17,950 nucleotides of DNA from JAZMZS01 sp045580775. GTDB lineage: Bacteria; Bacillota; Clostridia; Oscillospirales; CAG-272. Positions 7,844-14,567 of the stretch are shown here, in pieces. The notes below the pieces were generated by a model that saw only the letters and a list, made by a program, of their open reading frames with translations, ran no database searches and was not told the DNA's origin. Location of the stretch: assembly GCA_045580775.1 (NCBI GenBank), contig JAZNOK010000193.1, positions 1 to 17,950 on the forward strand, written 5' to 3'. Each line of letters opens with the position of its first letter. Within the stretch, counting starts at the first letter, position 1. The translations under genes were made by a program, and so were the position numbers.

Positions 7844-9253
7844 TTACTGTATATCCCCGTTATCAAACGGGTCGCCGCATTCAGGACAGAATTTCGGCGG
7901 TTTTACACCGTCTTCGGGTTCCCATCCGCATTTGTCGCACTTGTACTGTAAAGCTCCTGCGGGTTTTTTCGCACCGCATTCAGGACAGAACTTGCCCTTG
8001 TTTACCGCACCGCAGCTGCAAGTCCAGCCATCATCGGCGGGCTTGGGAGAGCCGCACTCGGGGCAGAATTTTCCGACAGCCGTCATGCCGCACTTGCAAA
8101 CCCAGCCGTCTGCCGGCTTCGGTTCGGGCTTCTTTGAACCGCATTCAGGACAGAACTTTCCGGCAGCTGTCGCACCGCAACTGCATTTCCAGCCGTCCTG
8201 CACAGGTGCTGCAGCCTGCTGCGGCTGTCCCTGCTGCCCCTGCTGTCCCTGCTGTCCCATTGCGAAGAGATTCTGTGCATTCATGCCGCCTGAGTTCATC
8301 GCCATACCCATACCCATAAATCCGGTCATCGCACCGGCCTCGTTGGATGCTGCCGCTCTCATCGCATCCGCCTGTGCACCCACAAGTGTCGCCGCCGCCA
8401 TCGTGGGATCGCGGTACATAGCGGTCTTCTGTGCAGTCTTGAGCATTTCCTGATCCTCTTCGGTCAGTGTCGGCGGATTGATCGCTACCTTTACATCGCC
8501 GATACCGCGGGCACCCCATTCGGCGGAAAGCTCCTCGTTGAGGTATTTCTCGAGATCATTGGTATGTGCGGGAATCTGATTCGGTCGGATCTCCAGCATG
8601 GAGAGCTTTGCAAGTGCCGGAGCAAGGGCACTGACAAATTCCGTCTTCATCGTGTCACGCAGCTCATCCTTGCTGTAAGAATGTGCTACGTTGCCGGTTA
8701 CGTTTGTGTATAGCTTGATCGGGTCGGTAATGCGGAAGGTATATGTACCGTTGCAGCGGAGTGAGACATCCACATCAAAGTTGATGCGGGAATCCACCAC
8801 GCGGAAGGATATCGGTGTGGGTGTACCGAACTTGTTGTCTAAGATCTCCTTGGTGTTGAAATAATATATCCGCTGATCCTTGCCGGTGTCTGCACCGTAG
8901 GTAAAGCGTTTTCCGATCGTCTTGAAGGTTTCGAGAACGCTCTCGCCAAAGCTCCCTGAAAAAATCGAAGGTTCGGTCGAGCTGTTCCATGTAAACTGCC
9001 CCGGTTCGGCACAGAGCTCAACGACCTTGCCCTGCTCGACTATGATCATGCACTGACCGTCCGCTACAGCAATGCCCGAACCGTTCGAGTTAATCTTATC
9101 TTCACCCTTGGTGTTTGAAGAACGTCCGCCGGTACGCTTCTGTCCTTTGACGATAAGAATATCGTTTGAAATAGAGTCACAGTAGAAAAATTCCTTCCAC
9201 TGATCGGCAAGTACGCCGCCTGCCGCTCCGGTAATTGCTTTGATAAGTCCCAT
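7844..9253 (-). CDS. SPFH-domain protein with four C-terminal zinc ribbons (YdjI-like)
   Basis: 469 residues. MGLIKAITGAAGG...DQWKEFFYCD is the typical start of the YdjI branch of SPFH proteins, sometimes mislabelled virion core protein. The SPFH domain covers about 65-270. An Ala/Met/Gly-rich stretch (285-330) and a Gln/Gly linker (333-347) follow, then ribbons at C357/C359/C368/C371, C386/C388/C397/C400, C412/C414/C423/C426 and C439/C442/C456/C459. The extra ribbons make it longer than YdjI. I start at the ATG at 9251-9253, which has AGGAGA upstream; a longer frame to 9319 would run into the preceding gene without an RBS. SPFH proteins build membrane-bound rings or platforms. In B. subtilis, YdjI helps bring PspA to the membrane; no PspA gene is present here. 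Confidence 0.93.
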   Translation of the reverse strand: MGLIKAITGAAGGVLADQWKEFFYCDSISNDILIVKGQKRTGGRSSNTKGEDKINSNGSGIAVADGQCMIIVEQGKVVELCAEPGQFTWNSSTEPSIFSGSFGESVLETFKTIGKRFTYGADTGKDQRIYYFNTKEILDNKFGTPTPISFRVVDSRINFDVDVSLRCNGTYTFRITDPIKLYTNVTGNVAHSYSKDELRDTMKTEFVSALAPALAKLSMLEIRPNQIPAHTNDLEKYLNEELSAEWGARGIGDVKVAINPPTLTEEDQEMLKTAQKTAMYRDPTMAAATLVGAQADAMRAAASNEAGAMTGFMGMGMAMNSGGMNAQNLFAMGQQGQQGQQGQPQQAAAPVQDGWKCSCGATAAGKFCPECGSKKPEPKPADGWVCKCGMTAVGKFCPECGSPKPADDGWTCSCGAVNKGKFCPECGAKKPAGALQYKCDKCGWEPEDGVKPPKFCPECGDPFDNGDIQ

Positions 9254-9264
9254 ATATATATCTC

Positions 9265-9765
9265 CTATTCTGTTATGCTGTCTTTTTTGTGCTCTGCGAG
9301 CATCGCATCCAGAGCACAAACAAATTCGCGGTAGCCCTCAGGGAAATTTTCAGAGCCGTCAGCAAAGATCTCCTGTCCGCCGTTTACTGCCGCCTCGAAG
9401 CGGAACATTACTCCGTCCTTTACATTTCTCGGATGCTTGCCGTGAAAGCCTTTCCAACGAAGGATACCACAGTTGTTCATAAGGTCGATTGCCGTCTGCA
9501 CATCGCATGGCACGCTCGACTCGAGGACAAGCTCATCCTCTCCCCCGCGATAGGTTTCCCGATAACGCCGCAGCTCCGTCACGCCGCCTTCCCTCTCGAA
9601 TTTGTACACATAGCCGCCGTGCATCATTCGCAGGGTAAGCGTCATAGCCTCCACCGAGCTGACCGTACTTTGGGAGGTTGTGCCGCATCCGAACAATCCA
9701 AAAAGCATAGAAAATAACATTACAGCGATCAATAACCGGGGTCTTACGCCCACGGATCGTCGCAT
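9265..9765 (-). CDS. Putative lipoprotein, unknown function
   Basis: 166 residues from the ATG at 9763-9765, chosen because it opens a lipoprotein signal (MRRSVGVRPRLL, hydrophobic stretch, LFGC with C27) and has an AAGG site just upstream. A frame starting at 9813 would place extra non-hydrophobic residues before the signal. The mature part has a segment TLTLRMMHGGYVYKFEREGG and a C-terminal GYREFVCALDAML helix. I recognise no domain. The start overlaps the end of the preceding gene by 22 nt, and the stop lies 11 nt before the SPFH gene, so expression is tied to both. The lipobox has Phe at -2, slightly atypical. It would sit on the outer membrane face. Confidence 0.82.
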   Translation of the reverse strand: MRRSVGVRPRLLIAVMLFSMLFGLFGCGTTSQSTVSSVEAMTLTLRMMHGGYVYKFEREGGVTELRRYRETYRGGEDELVLESSVPCDVQTAIDLMNNCGILRWKGFHGKHPRNVKDGVMFRFEAAVNGGQEIFADGSENFPEGYREFVCALDAMLAEHKKDSITE

Positions 9766-10307
9766 CTTGCCTTGCGGATGCTCACAAGCAGAAACTGGTC
9801 CCACAGCATCCATCTGCCGTCGCCGAGCCTTCTCAGGACGATCTCACGCGGATTGTCCGCACCGCCGCTTCTTATGTAGAGCTTCTTATATCCCTCGTTT
9901 GCGTCGGAATACGGACCGCTGGTTACAGTAACGGTAAACGGTGTATCGGGCGTATAGTCGTTTGCGGGAACGGCACCCTTGAAATACGAGAACGGGACGT
10001 ATTTAACTTCCATAAAACGGTCGTTGAGGAAGGAAATATCCTGATTTGACAGCGGACGCGGACCGCGTAGAAAATTGAGCATTTCAGTGCCGATCGACTT
10101 ATCCGCCGCGTAAGCACACAGTGCACAAACGGTAAGTGCCGCAGTCGCAAATGGATTTGCAAGAGATGCTTCGGGCAGAGCTTTCATCTCCGCAAGGCTC
10201 TCGGGAAGTGCCGCGAAGGAAAATGTCTGTTCACTTGCAAAAGCGGCAGTTGACGCAGACTGCACCGCACTCTGCACGTTTTTCTTCAGCTTATCGAAAA
10301 TTGACAT
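9744..10307 (-). CDS. DUF6935-like protein
   Basis: 187 residues. An N-terminal amphipathic stretch (MSIFDKLKKNVQSAVQSAS) is followed by ESLAEMKALPEASLANPFAT, a helix with YAADKS, then MLNFLRGPRPLS, YVPFSYFKGA and a SGGADNPREIVLRR...WDQFLL segment. I recall this pattern from proteins labelled DUF6935 in gut Clostridia, but I cannot check the number. There is no TM helix or signal peptide; the hydrophobic helix near residues 52-67 is short and Ala-rich. RBS AGGAGGT lies 7 nt before the ATG. It overlaps the lipoprotein gene by 22 nt. Its function is unknown; relatives I recall sit near SPFH and zinc-ribbon genes. Confidence 0.85.
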   Translation of the reverse strand: MSIFDKLKKNVQSAVQSASTAAFASEQTFSFAALPESLAEMKALPEASLANPFATAALTVCALCAYAADKSIGTEMLNFLRGPRPLSNQDISFLNDRFMEVKYVPFSYFKGAVPANDYTPDTPFTVTVTSGPYSDANEGYKKLYIRSGGADNPREIVLRRLGDGRWMLWDQFLLVSIRKARCDDPWA

Positions 10308-10330
10308 AGTAAGTACCTCCTAAATAATTT

Positions 10331-10921
10331 CTATTCATCATCAAGTTTTGTTGCCGCACCAAACAGCGAAATAAGTGCTCTTTGGGCTTCGGGCTGTAAA
10401 AAGCCGCTTTGGTTGTCGCGGACGCAGATGCGTTCTCCGCCCACGTAAAGTATATCGAGGCTTTCTCCGTACATAGCAGGCAGACCGCTGACTGTATGAG
10501 AATATCCGTTGTGCCTGGCAAAATCGTACTCTGAGACGATTTTTTGCAGCTGCGTCATAAAAACTGCGTCTGCCCTGTACTCTCCTTTGTCACGTCCGCC
10601 GTGACGGTCGTACCAATCGTATTTTACGAGTGTCCCGCCGTCCTCAAGACGAGCGTCAAGCCTGTAAACGCGATTTCCCATGCCCTCTGTTTCACACGCC
10701 GCAAAGAGAGAGATCACACAGCAGAAGCTCTCGATCTCGCTCGACTCGATCACCTTTGGCATGTCGTGGTAATACCGCTTGACAACTCCTCCGTCCACAT
10801 CATCCGTTTTTCTGTCCGAGCGTCTGCAACGAAGTGCCGCAATGCCGCCGGCGATTGCGGCGGCAAACACGGTACCTAGCCCGATAAACAACAGTTTCAT
10901 GCTTTCATCTCGTTCTTTCAT
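10331..10921 (-). CDS. Single-TM hypothetical protein
   Basis: 196 residues from an ATG that overlaps the previous gene's stop as ATGA (10918-10921), the usual sign of coupled translation. A second ATG at 10898-10900 (MKLLFIGLG) is also possible, since it opens the hydrophobic segment directly; neither has a strong RBS. Residues 8-28 form an N-terminal membrane anchor (KLLFIGLGTVFAAAIAGGIA), followed by basic RCRRSDRK and a soluble domain with YRLDARLEDGG and KYDWYDRHGG. The soluble domain is followed by a polar C-terminus with LQPEAQRALISLFGAA. I know no family. The basic residues after the helix suggest the soluble domain is cytoplasmic. Confidence 0.83.
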   Translation of the reverse strand: MKERDESMKLLFIGLGTVFAAAIAGGIAALRCRRSDRKTDDVDGGVVKRYYHDMPKVIESSEIESFCCVISLFAACETEGMGNRVYRLDARLEDGGTLVKYDWYDRHGGRDKGEYRADAVFMTQLQKIVSEYDFARHNGYSHTVSGLPAMYGESLDILYVGGERICVRDNQSGFLQPEAQRALISLFGAATKLDDE

Positions 10922-13488
10922 TGATTTTTCTTTATCTTCTTTGCTCGCAGCAACACAAATGCCGCAACGCCCCCAATGGCAACCACAATGCAAACGATCA
11001 CTACGATCCATATTGCCGTATTACCGGAAGTGTCAGCTGTATCGCCGGTATTTTCACCGCTGCCTGTATCGACGGCACTTTCATCTATAGCTGATGTGTC
11101 TGACTCAGCCTCGGTATCCGAGCTCTGCTCAGAATCAACTCCGCCGCCCTGTCTGTACTGGCAAACGGTGCATTTGCCGGATTTGTTGAAGGTGTGTGCT
11201 TCTCTTTCAACTACGATCTCATCACAGCCCTTCGCGGTACATTCCTTCCAGTGTGTATCCTCATCCGTCTTCCACTTTGATTCCTTGTGTCCCGCCGCCT
11301 CAATGATAATTTCGGAGTCATCAACTATCTCGTTTTTGCCCTTACTGTCGCTGAAGATAGAGTCACAGGAATCGCAGGAATAGTAAGCCTTTTTTCCGTT
11401 TGTCGTACAGGTAGCGGCTACTTCTTCCGTCTTTGTGAGATTATGCTTGTGCGAAAGCTCCGGCTTGATCTTGTATCCGCAGACGGTGCAAAGCTGAGCT
11501 GTTTGTTCTGTTGCCTCTGCACCCGGAGTATGCTTTACTACGCTGTCATGCGAGTCACATCCCTCGACAGTACAGCCGTGTGCGTGGCCTGATGCAGTTT
11601 TGTAAAGCCACTCGCTTGAATACTTGTGATCTGCTGTCTTACCGTATGCAGTACCGCATACACTGCATACCGCCTTGTTTTTACAGTCTGCCGTACCGCC
11701 GCTGTGAGGTTGCACTGTACCATGCTCACCGCAGAGAGTGCACTTGTATGCGTGTCCCTTGGAATCGGTATAATCCGCAGTGGTGCTCCACCTATGCTGC
11801 ACTATCCCGCCGTACTCTGCTCTGCACTCAGCACACTTTGAAATCTCGCCGCACTTTGCTGTTGTGCCGCTGTGAGCTACCGTCTCGCCAAGTGCACCGC
11901 ATTCCTTGCACTTATGAGCGTGGCCTGCTTCTCCGATGCTTTCCCAATCAGTTCTGAAATTGTGCGGTGCAAGGCTGCCGTATGCTTCCCCGCAGTTCTT
12001 GCAGACCGCACGTTCAGTACAGCTCGCCCTTCCTCCGGTGTGCTCGAGCTTTTCTATCTTACCCCAAGCGTTTATGTCGGTTATTTGCTTTGTACACTTG
12101 GAATCCTCAAAGTTTTTGCCGCATTCGGAACAGAAATAGTATGCCCTCTTGCCCTCTTCCTTACAGCTTGCCTTATATTCCTCGACCTTTTTTGCCGAGT
12201 GCTGATGCTCGGCGGTCGCGGCGAAGGTATAGTACAGCGTTGCCTCTTCTTGGCTGCGGGAGCTGACTTCGGCACTATTGCCGTTGACGGTACCTGTTAC
12301 GCTTATTGCACCGGACACATACCGAAACTCATATCCCTCGTTTGCCCAGACCGTGATCTGTGCCGTATAGGTTTTTGCTGCCTCGAACTTCTCTGTGGTG
12401 GACATAATCCTCCTGTCGGTTTCGTTGTACCAGGAGATACCGTTCTTTGTGGTTGCGTTGTTATAGCTTGCTGCAGCATAACCTGCATTTAAATACGTTG
12501 CATCGTAGTCGGGAGTCTTGCCCGTTTCGGGTGCGTCAATGCCGCCAAGCTCGATCTTGCTTATCTTAGCTGCGGTGTCACAGTCAAATATGCATGATGC
12601 AACTACGTACATGTTTGAATAGTTATCGTAGGTCGGAAGCACAGTCGCCGTTTTTCCGTTCATTGTTACCGTAACAGCAGGAAACGGCTTTCCCGGTTGT
12701 GCCAAGATGTGATTTGGATCGGTGGCAAAGACCGTTCCGTAGTTTGTAGTGAGCGTAAGCTTCAGTGCGTATTTCTTGCCGTATTCAAAGACTGAATTTC
12801 CTGCCAGAGCACCACCGCTCTGCAAGGACCATTCAATCTTACTGACACCGATCTGACCGCTGTTTGCACTTCCGTTCACGCTGTTAATGCTTATTGCCGA
12901 AGCTTGCATCGTGGTGGGAACTCGCTCTCCCGCGACGAGTGCACCAACGCTGAATTCTACACTATGGATAGGAGCCGCCTCAACCGTCGGGAAGGTATAC
13001 GAAACGACCAGGTATTTCTGATACGTGGTATCATGCTCATATTTGGATGCGTCCACCGAGAAAAGCTCGTAATTCTGTGCATTGTTTGCAGTTGCTGTAT
13101 TTCCGTTTACGGTGACGCTGGAAACTGCCGAATTCCTATAGCTGTCGGTCTTGAAAAAATGATCGGCAGTTGCGACCTCAAGGACTACGTAAACCGTGTA
13201 TTTTGTTCCTGCCGAAGCCGACGACGAGGTGCTTGTTATGTAATTATCCTTGTACTGTGCTCTCCAAGCAACCTTGATGATGTTATATTTCTGCGATGAT
13301 TCTTGTGCTGTGAAGTCGAATGGTTTTCCCGCTGCGGGAGCCTCAATTCCGGTGATCGTAACGTCGTCGATCTGATATGTGGTAAACATCTCCTTTGCCG
13401 CACTTGCCGATAACGATGCGGCACAAAGCATCATAACAAGGCAAAGCATCACGGATACTATTCTCTTGAAATTCCTAACCTTCTTCAT
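10918..13488 (-). CDS. Exported Ig-like/Cys-His repeat surface protein, membrane-anchored
   Basis: 856 residues. The signal peptide (1-30) ends SASA/AKEM. Three beta-rich Ig-like repeats of about 120-130 residues follow (about 40-170, 172-305, 308-425), two marked by a GI(E/D)AP..GK motif and aromatic strands. Residues 428-780 hold repeating Cys/His modules, with CSECG, CKNCG, CKECG, CAEC, CTLCG, CSVCG and CTVCGY pairs spaced by HxH or HSGG motifs. A Ser/Thr/Asp/Glu linker (781-822), a TM helix (824-847) and a KKIKKNQ tail close it. There is no LPXTG motif. The start is supported by AAGGAG and by a 14-nt overlap with the preceding zinc-ribbon gene. The HWKEC module also occurs in the giant cysteine-rich protein, so both probably act at the cell surface. 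Ligand unknown. Confidence 0.93.
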   Translation of the reverse strand: MKKVRNFKRIVSVMLCLVMMLCAASLSASAAKEMFTTYQIDDVTITGIEAPAAGKPFDFTAQESSQKYNIIKVAWRAQYKDNYITSTSSSASAGTKYTVYVVLEVATADHFFKTDSYRNSAVSSVTVNGNTATANNAQNYELFSVDASKYEHDTTYQKYLVVSYTFPTVEAAPIHSVEFSVGALVAGERVPTTMQASAISINSVNGSANSGQIGVSKIEWSLQSGGALAGNSVFEYGKKYALKLTLTTNYGTVFATDPNHILAQPGKPFPAVTVTMNGKTATVLPTYDNYSNMYVVASCIFDCDTAAKISKIELGGIDAPETGKTPDYDATYLNAGYAAASYNNATTKNGISWYNETDRRIMSTTEKFEAAKTYTAQITVWANEGYEFRYVSGAISVTGTVNGNSAEVSSRSQEEATLYYTFAATAEHQHSAKKVEEYKASCKEEGKRAYYFCSECGKNFEDSKCTKQITDINAWGKIEKLEHTGGRASCTERAVCKNCGEAYGSLAPHNFRTDWESIGEAGHAHKCKECGALGETVAHSGTTAKCGEISKCAECRAEYGGIVQHRWSTTADYTDSKGHAYKCTLCGEHGTVQPHSGGTADCKNKAVCSVCGTAYGKTADHKYSSEWLYKTASGHAHGCTVEGCDSHDSVVKHTPGAEATEQTAQLCTVCGYKIKPELSHKHNLTKTEEVAATCTTNGKKAYYSCDSCDSIFSDSKGKNEIVDDSEIIIEAAGHKESKWKTDEDTHWKECTAKGCDEIVVEREAHTFNKSGKCTVCQYRQGGGVDSEQSSDTEAESDTSAIDESAVDTGSGENTGDTADTSGNTAIWIVVIVCIVVAIGGVAAFVLLRAKKIKKNQ

Positions 13489-13798
13489 AGTTTGGTTCTC
13501 CTTGGTTTAAATAATTATATTTATTCTCGCTAAAGCCGACTTTTCTGCCGCAGTGCGGGCAATACTGCGATTCTCCTGTCAGCGGAACATCACACGACGG
13601 ACAGCAGAAATGCATGTTTTTGTATTCGTCAAAGAGCGTTTTTCTCGTCAGTGCCGCTTTGCACGCGGGACAACGCAGCGATGTGCTTTTTGCGATCTGA
13701 CCGCACTTCGGACATATCTTGATCTTTTTCATAGCGTACGGGCCCATTCCATAAGCACCAAGCCGCATGAATTTTTCGGTTTTTGTATCACGCATCAT
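13475..13798 (-). CDS. Small double zinc-ribbon protein
   Basis: 107 residues. The two zinc ribbons are at C29/C32...C43/C46 (CPKCGQ...CPAC) and C66/C69...C80/C83 (CPSCD...CPHCGR). The N-terminal 22 residues lack clear features, and a later Met (residue 23, MKKIKICPKCG) could be the true start. I keep the first ATG because GGAGG lies 8 nt before it. The gene overlaps the preceding one by 11 nt and the following surface-protein gene by 14 nt. No signal peptide is seen, so it is cytoplasmic. Proteins of this kind often act as adaptors; no DNA-binding part is visible. Confidence 0.85.
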   Translation of the reverse strand: MMRDTKTEKFMRLGAYGMGPYAMKKIKICPKCGQIAKSTSLRCPACKAALTRKTLFDEYKNMHFCCPSCDVPLTGESQYCPHCGRKVGFSENKYNYLNQGEPNYEEG

Positions 13799-14159
13799 CC
13801 AGGCTTCCTCCGTAGATCAGGCCCTCCCCGCATTTCGGGCACACACAGTCGAAAGGAGATATTTTTGCTCCGCAGAACTTGCAGTACTCAGGCGTATTTT
13901 CCCACGGTGCACAAGCGACACACTCCAGTGCATCAGCGTTGTACATCGCATCTATCACCCATTTACCGCATTTATGGCAGAGCTGGAAATGCTTCATTCC
14001 CTCCGTTTTCCACGCAAGCTCAAGCTCGGTCTCGGGATCCGCTTCGTTGTATACCATAGTCGTGCACAAGAGTGCTCCCGTCAGATCACAGAAAAATTTG
14101 TAGCGGTTTCCGCCGCGTTCCGCAATGATCTTGCAGTGTGCTGTTTTTCTTTTTTGCAT
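13788..14159 (-). CDS. Zinc-ribbon protein, first gene of the operon
   Basis: 123 residues with Cys pairs at C61/C64, C80/C83, C93/C96 and C107/C110 (CHKCGKW, CVAC, CKFCG, CPKCG), plus single C9, C24 and C32. The two-ribbon C-terminal half follows an N-terminal beta-rich part with RYKFFCDLTGALLCTT. There is no signal peptide or TM helix. RBS AAGGAGAGGGG lies upstream of the ATG, and the probable promoter of the operon is about 30-60 nt away. As the first gene, it could be a regulator or adaptor for the system, but the sequence shows no helix-turn-helix. Confidence 0.87.
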   Translation of the reverse strand: MQKRKTAHCKIIAERGGNRYKFFCDLTGALLCTTMVYNEADPETELELAWKTEGMKHFQLCHKCGKWVIDAMYNADALECVACAPWENTPEYCKFCGAKISPFDCVCPKCGEGLIYGGSLDDA

Positions 14160-14191
14160 ACGATCCCCTCTCCTTTCACAAGCTTATTCCG

Positions 14192-14219
14192 TTAATATCT
14201 TCTTGACAGTCTTTTTCAA
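14192..14219 (-). promoter_or_regulatory. Probable SigA-type promoter of the minus-strand operon
   Basis: On the minus strand, TTGAAA (14214-14219), 16 nt and TATTAA (14192-14197) would start RNA near 14185, about 25 nt before the first gene's ATG. The -10 is imperfect. It lies beside the plus-strand promoter at 14223-14251, so the divergent promoters may compete. Confidence 0.4.
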
Positions 14220-14222
14220 ACC

Positions 14223-14251
14223 TTGACCGTAACGATTAAATATGTTATACT
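14223..14251 (+). promoter_or_regulatory. Plus-strand promoter P1 for the solute-binding protein and sensor genes
   Basis: TTGACC (14223-14228), a 17-nt spacer and TATACT (14246-14251) match SigA consensus well, with AT-rich flanks. Predicted RNA start is about 14258, giving a leader of about 310 nt before the ATG at 14568. Confidence 0.6.
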
Positions 14252-14259
14252 AATATCAA

Positions 14260-14297
14260 TTATACTATAATATAAATGAAGTTATATTGTAATATAA
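14260..14297. promoter_or_regulatory. AT-rich inverted repeat at the P1 start site
   Basis: The 16-nt arms 14260-14275 and 14282-14297 pair at 14 of 16 positions around a 6-nt centre. The position directly at the predicted RNA start would suit an operator or a 5'-end hairpin. It could be a site for the LuxR-type regulator encoded downstream; this is inference. Confidence 0.4.
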
Positions 14298-14567
14298 GTA
14301 GAGACGGGGGCGGTCTCCCGATCCGCTGGCACGATTCCGGAGACATGACAAACCTTGTTGACACGGGGTACCCCACACTCTATTTTTAAAGGCTATGACA
14401 GGTTTTATACCCTCCTTGATTATGCACCTGCAAGCATAATTATACGGATTTTCATTTCTTTGTCCCCCACCCAAACAGGCAAAAGGTGGGGAAACCGCAA
14501 ATTTTTTTCTGCGTTTTAGACAAAAAATCAAAAAATCAGGCGAAAAACGCCGGGAGGACTATTTAAT
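14298..14567 (+). other. Leader region with several hairpins before the solute-binding protein gene
   Basis: This completes the gene-free stretch 14160-14567. Besides P2 it holds a hairpin ATTATGC/GCATAAT (14419-14425, 14434-14440), a hairpin CCCCACC/GGTGGGG (14465-14471, 14485-14491) with a T7 run at 14502-14508, and GGCG-AAAAA-CGCC (14539-14551) directly before the GGGAGG ribosome site (14552-14557). I recognise no known riboswitch class. The last hairpin touches the ribosome site and might affect initiation. Confidence 0.5.
14358..14386 (+). promoter_or_regulatory. Plus-strand promoter P2 candidate with palindromic spacer
   Basis: A perfect TTGACA (14358-14363) is followed by exactly 17 nt and TATTTT (14381-14386, four of six consensus bases). 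The spacer contains the perfect palindrome GGGGTACCCC (14365-14374), so a bound protein would cover the promoter. The RNA would start near 14393, giving a leader of about 175 nt. Confidence 0.45.

Noticed and set aside
9254..9319. N-terminal extension of the SPFH gene
   Set aside because: It would overlap the lipoprotein gene and add residues unlike family members; the AGGAGA site and MGLIKAITG start are at 9253.
10922..11011. N-terminal extension of the single-TM protein gene
   Set aside because: It lies inside the surface-protein gene in another frame; the ATGA overlap at 10918-10921 is the natural coupled start.
328..13488. Sortase LPXTG anchoring of the two surface proteins
   Set aside because: Neither C-terminus has an LPXTG-like motif; each has a Ser/Thr/acidic linker, a TM helix and a Lys-rich tail.
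14480..14500. T-box-like AGGTGG...ACCGC segment
   Set aside because: It has extra bases against the T-box consensus, no specifier stem is visible, and the downstream gene is not an aminoacyl-tRNA synthetase or amino acid gene.
14265..14531. Minus-strand frame of 88 codons in the divergent regulatory region
   Set aside because: It overlaps both plus-strand promoters and the leader, has no convincing RBS, and its product has no recognisable features.
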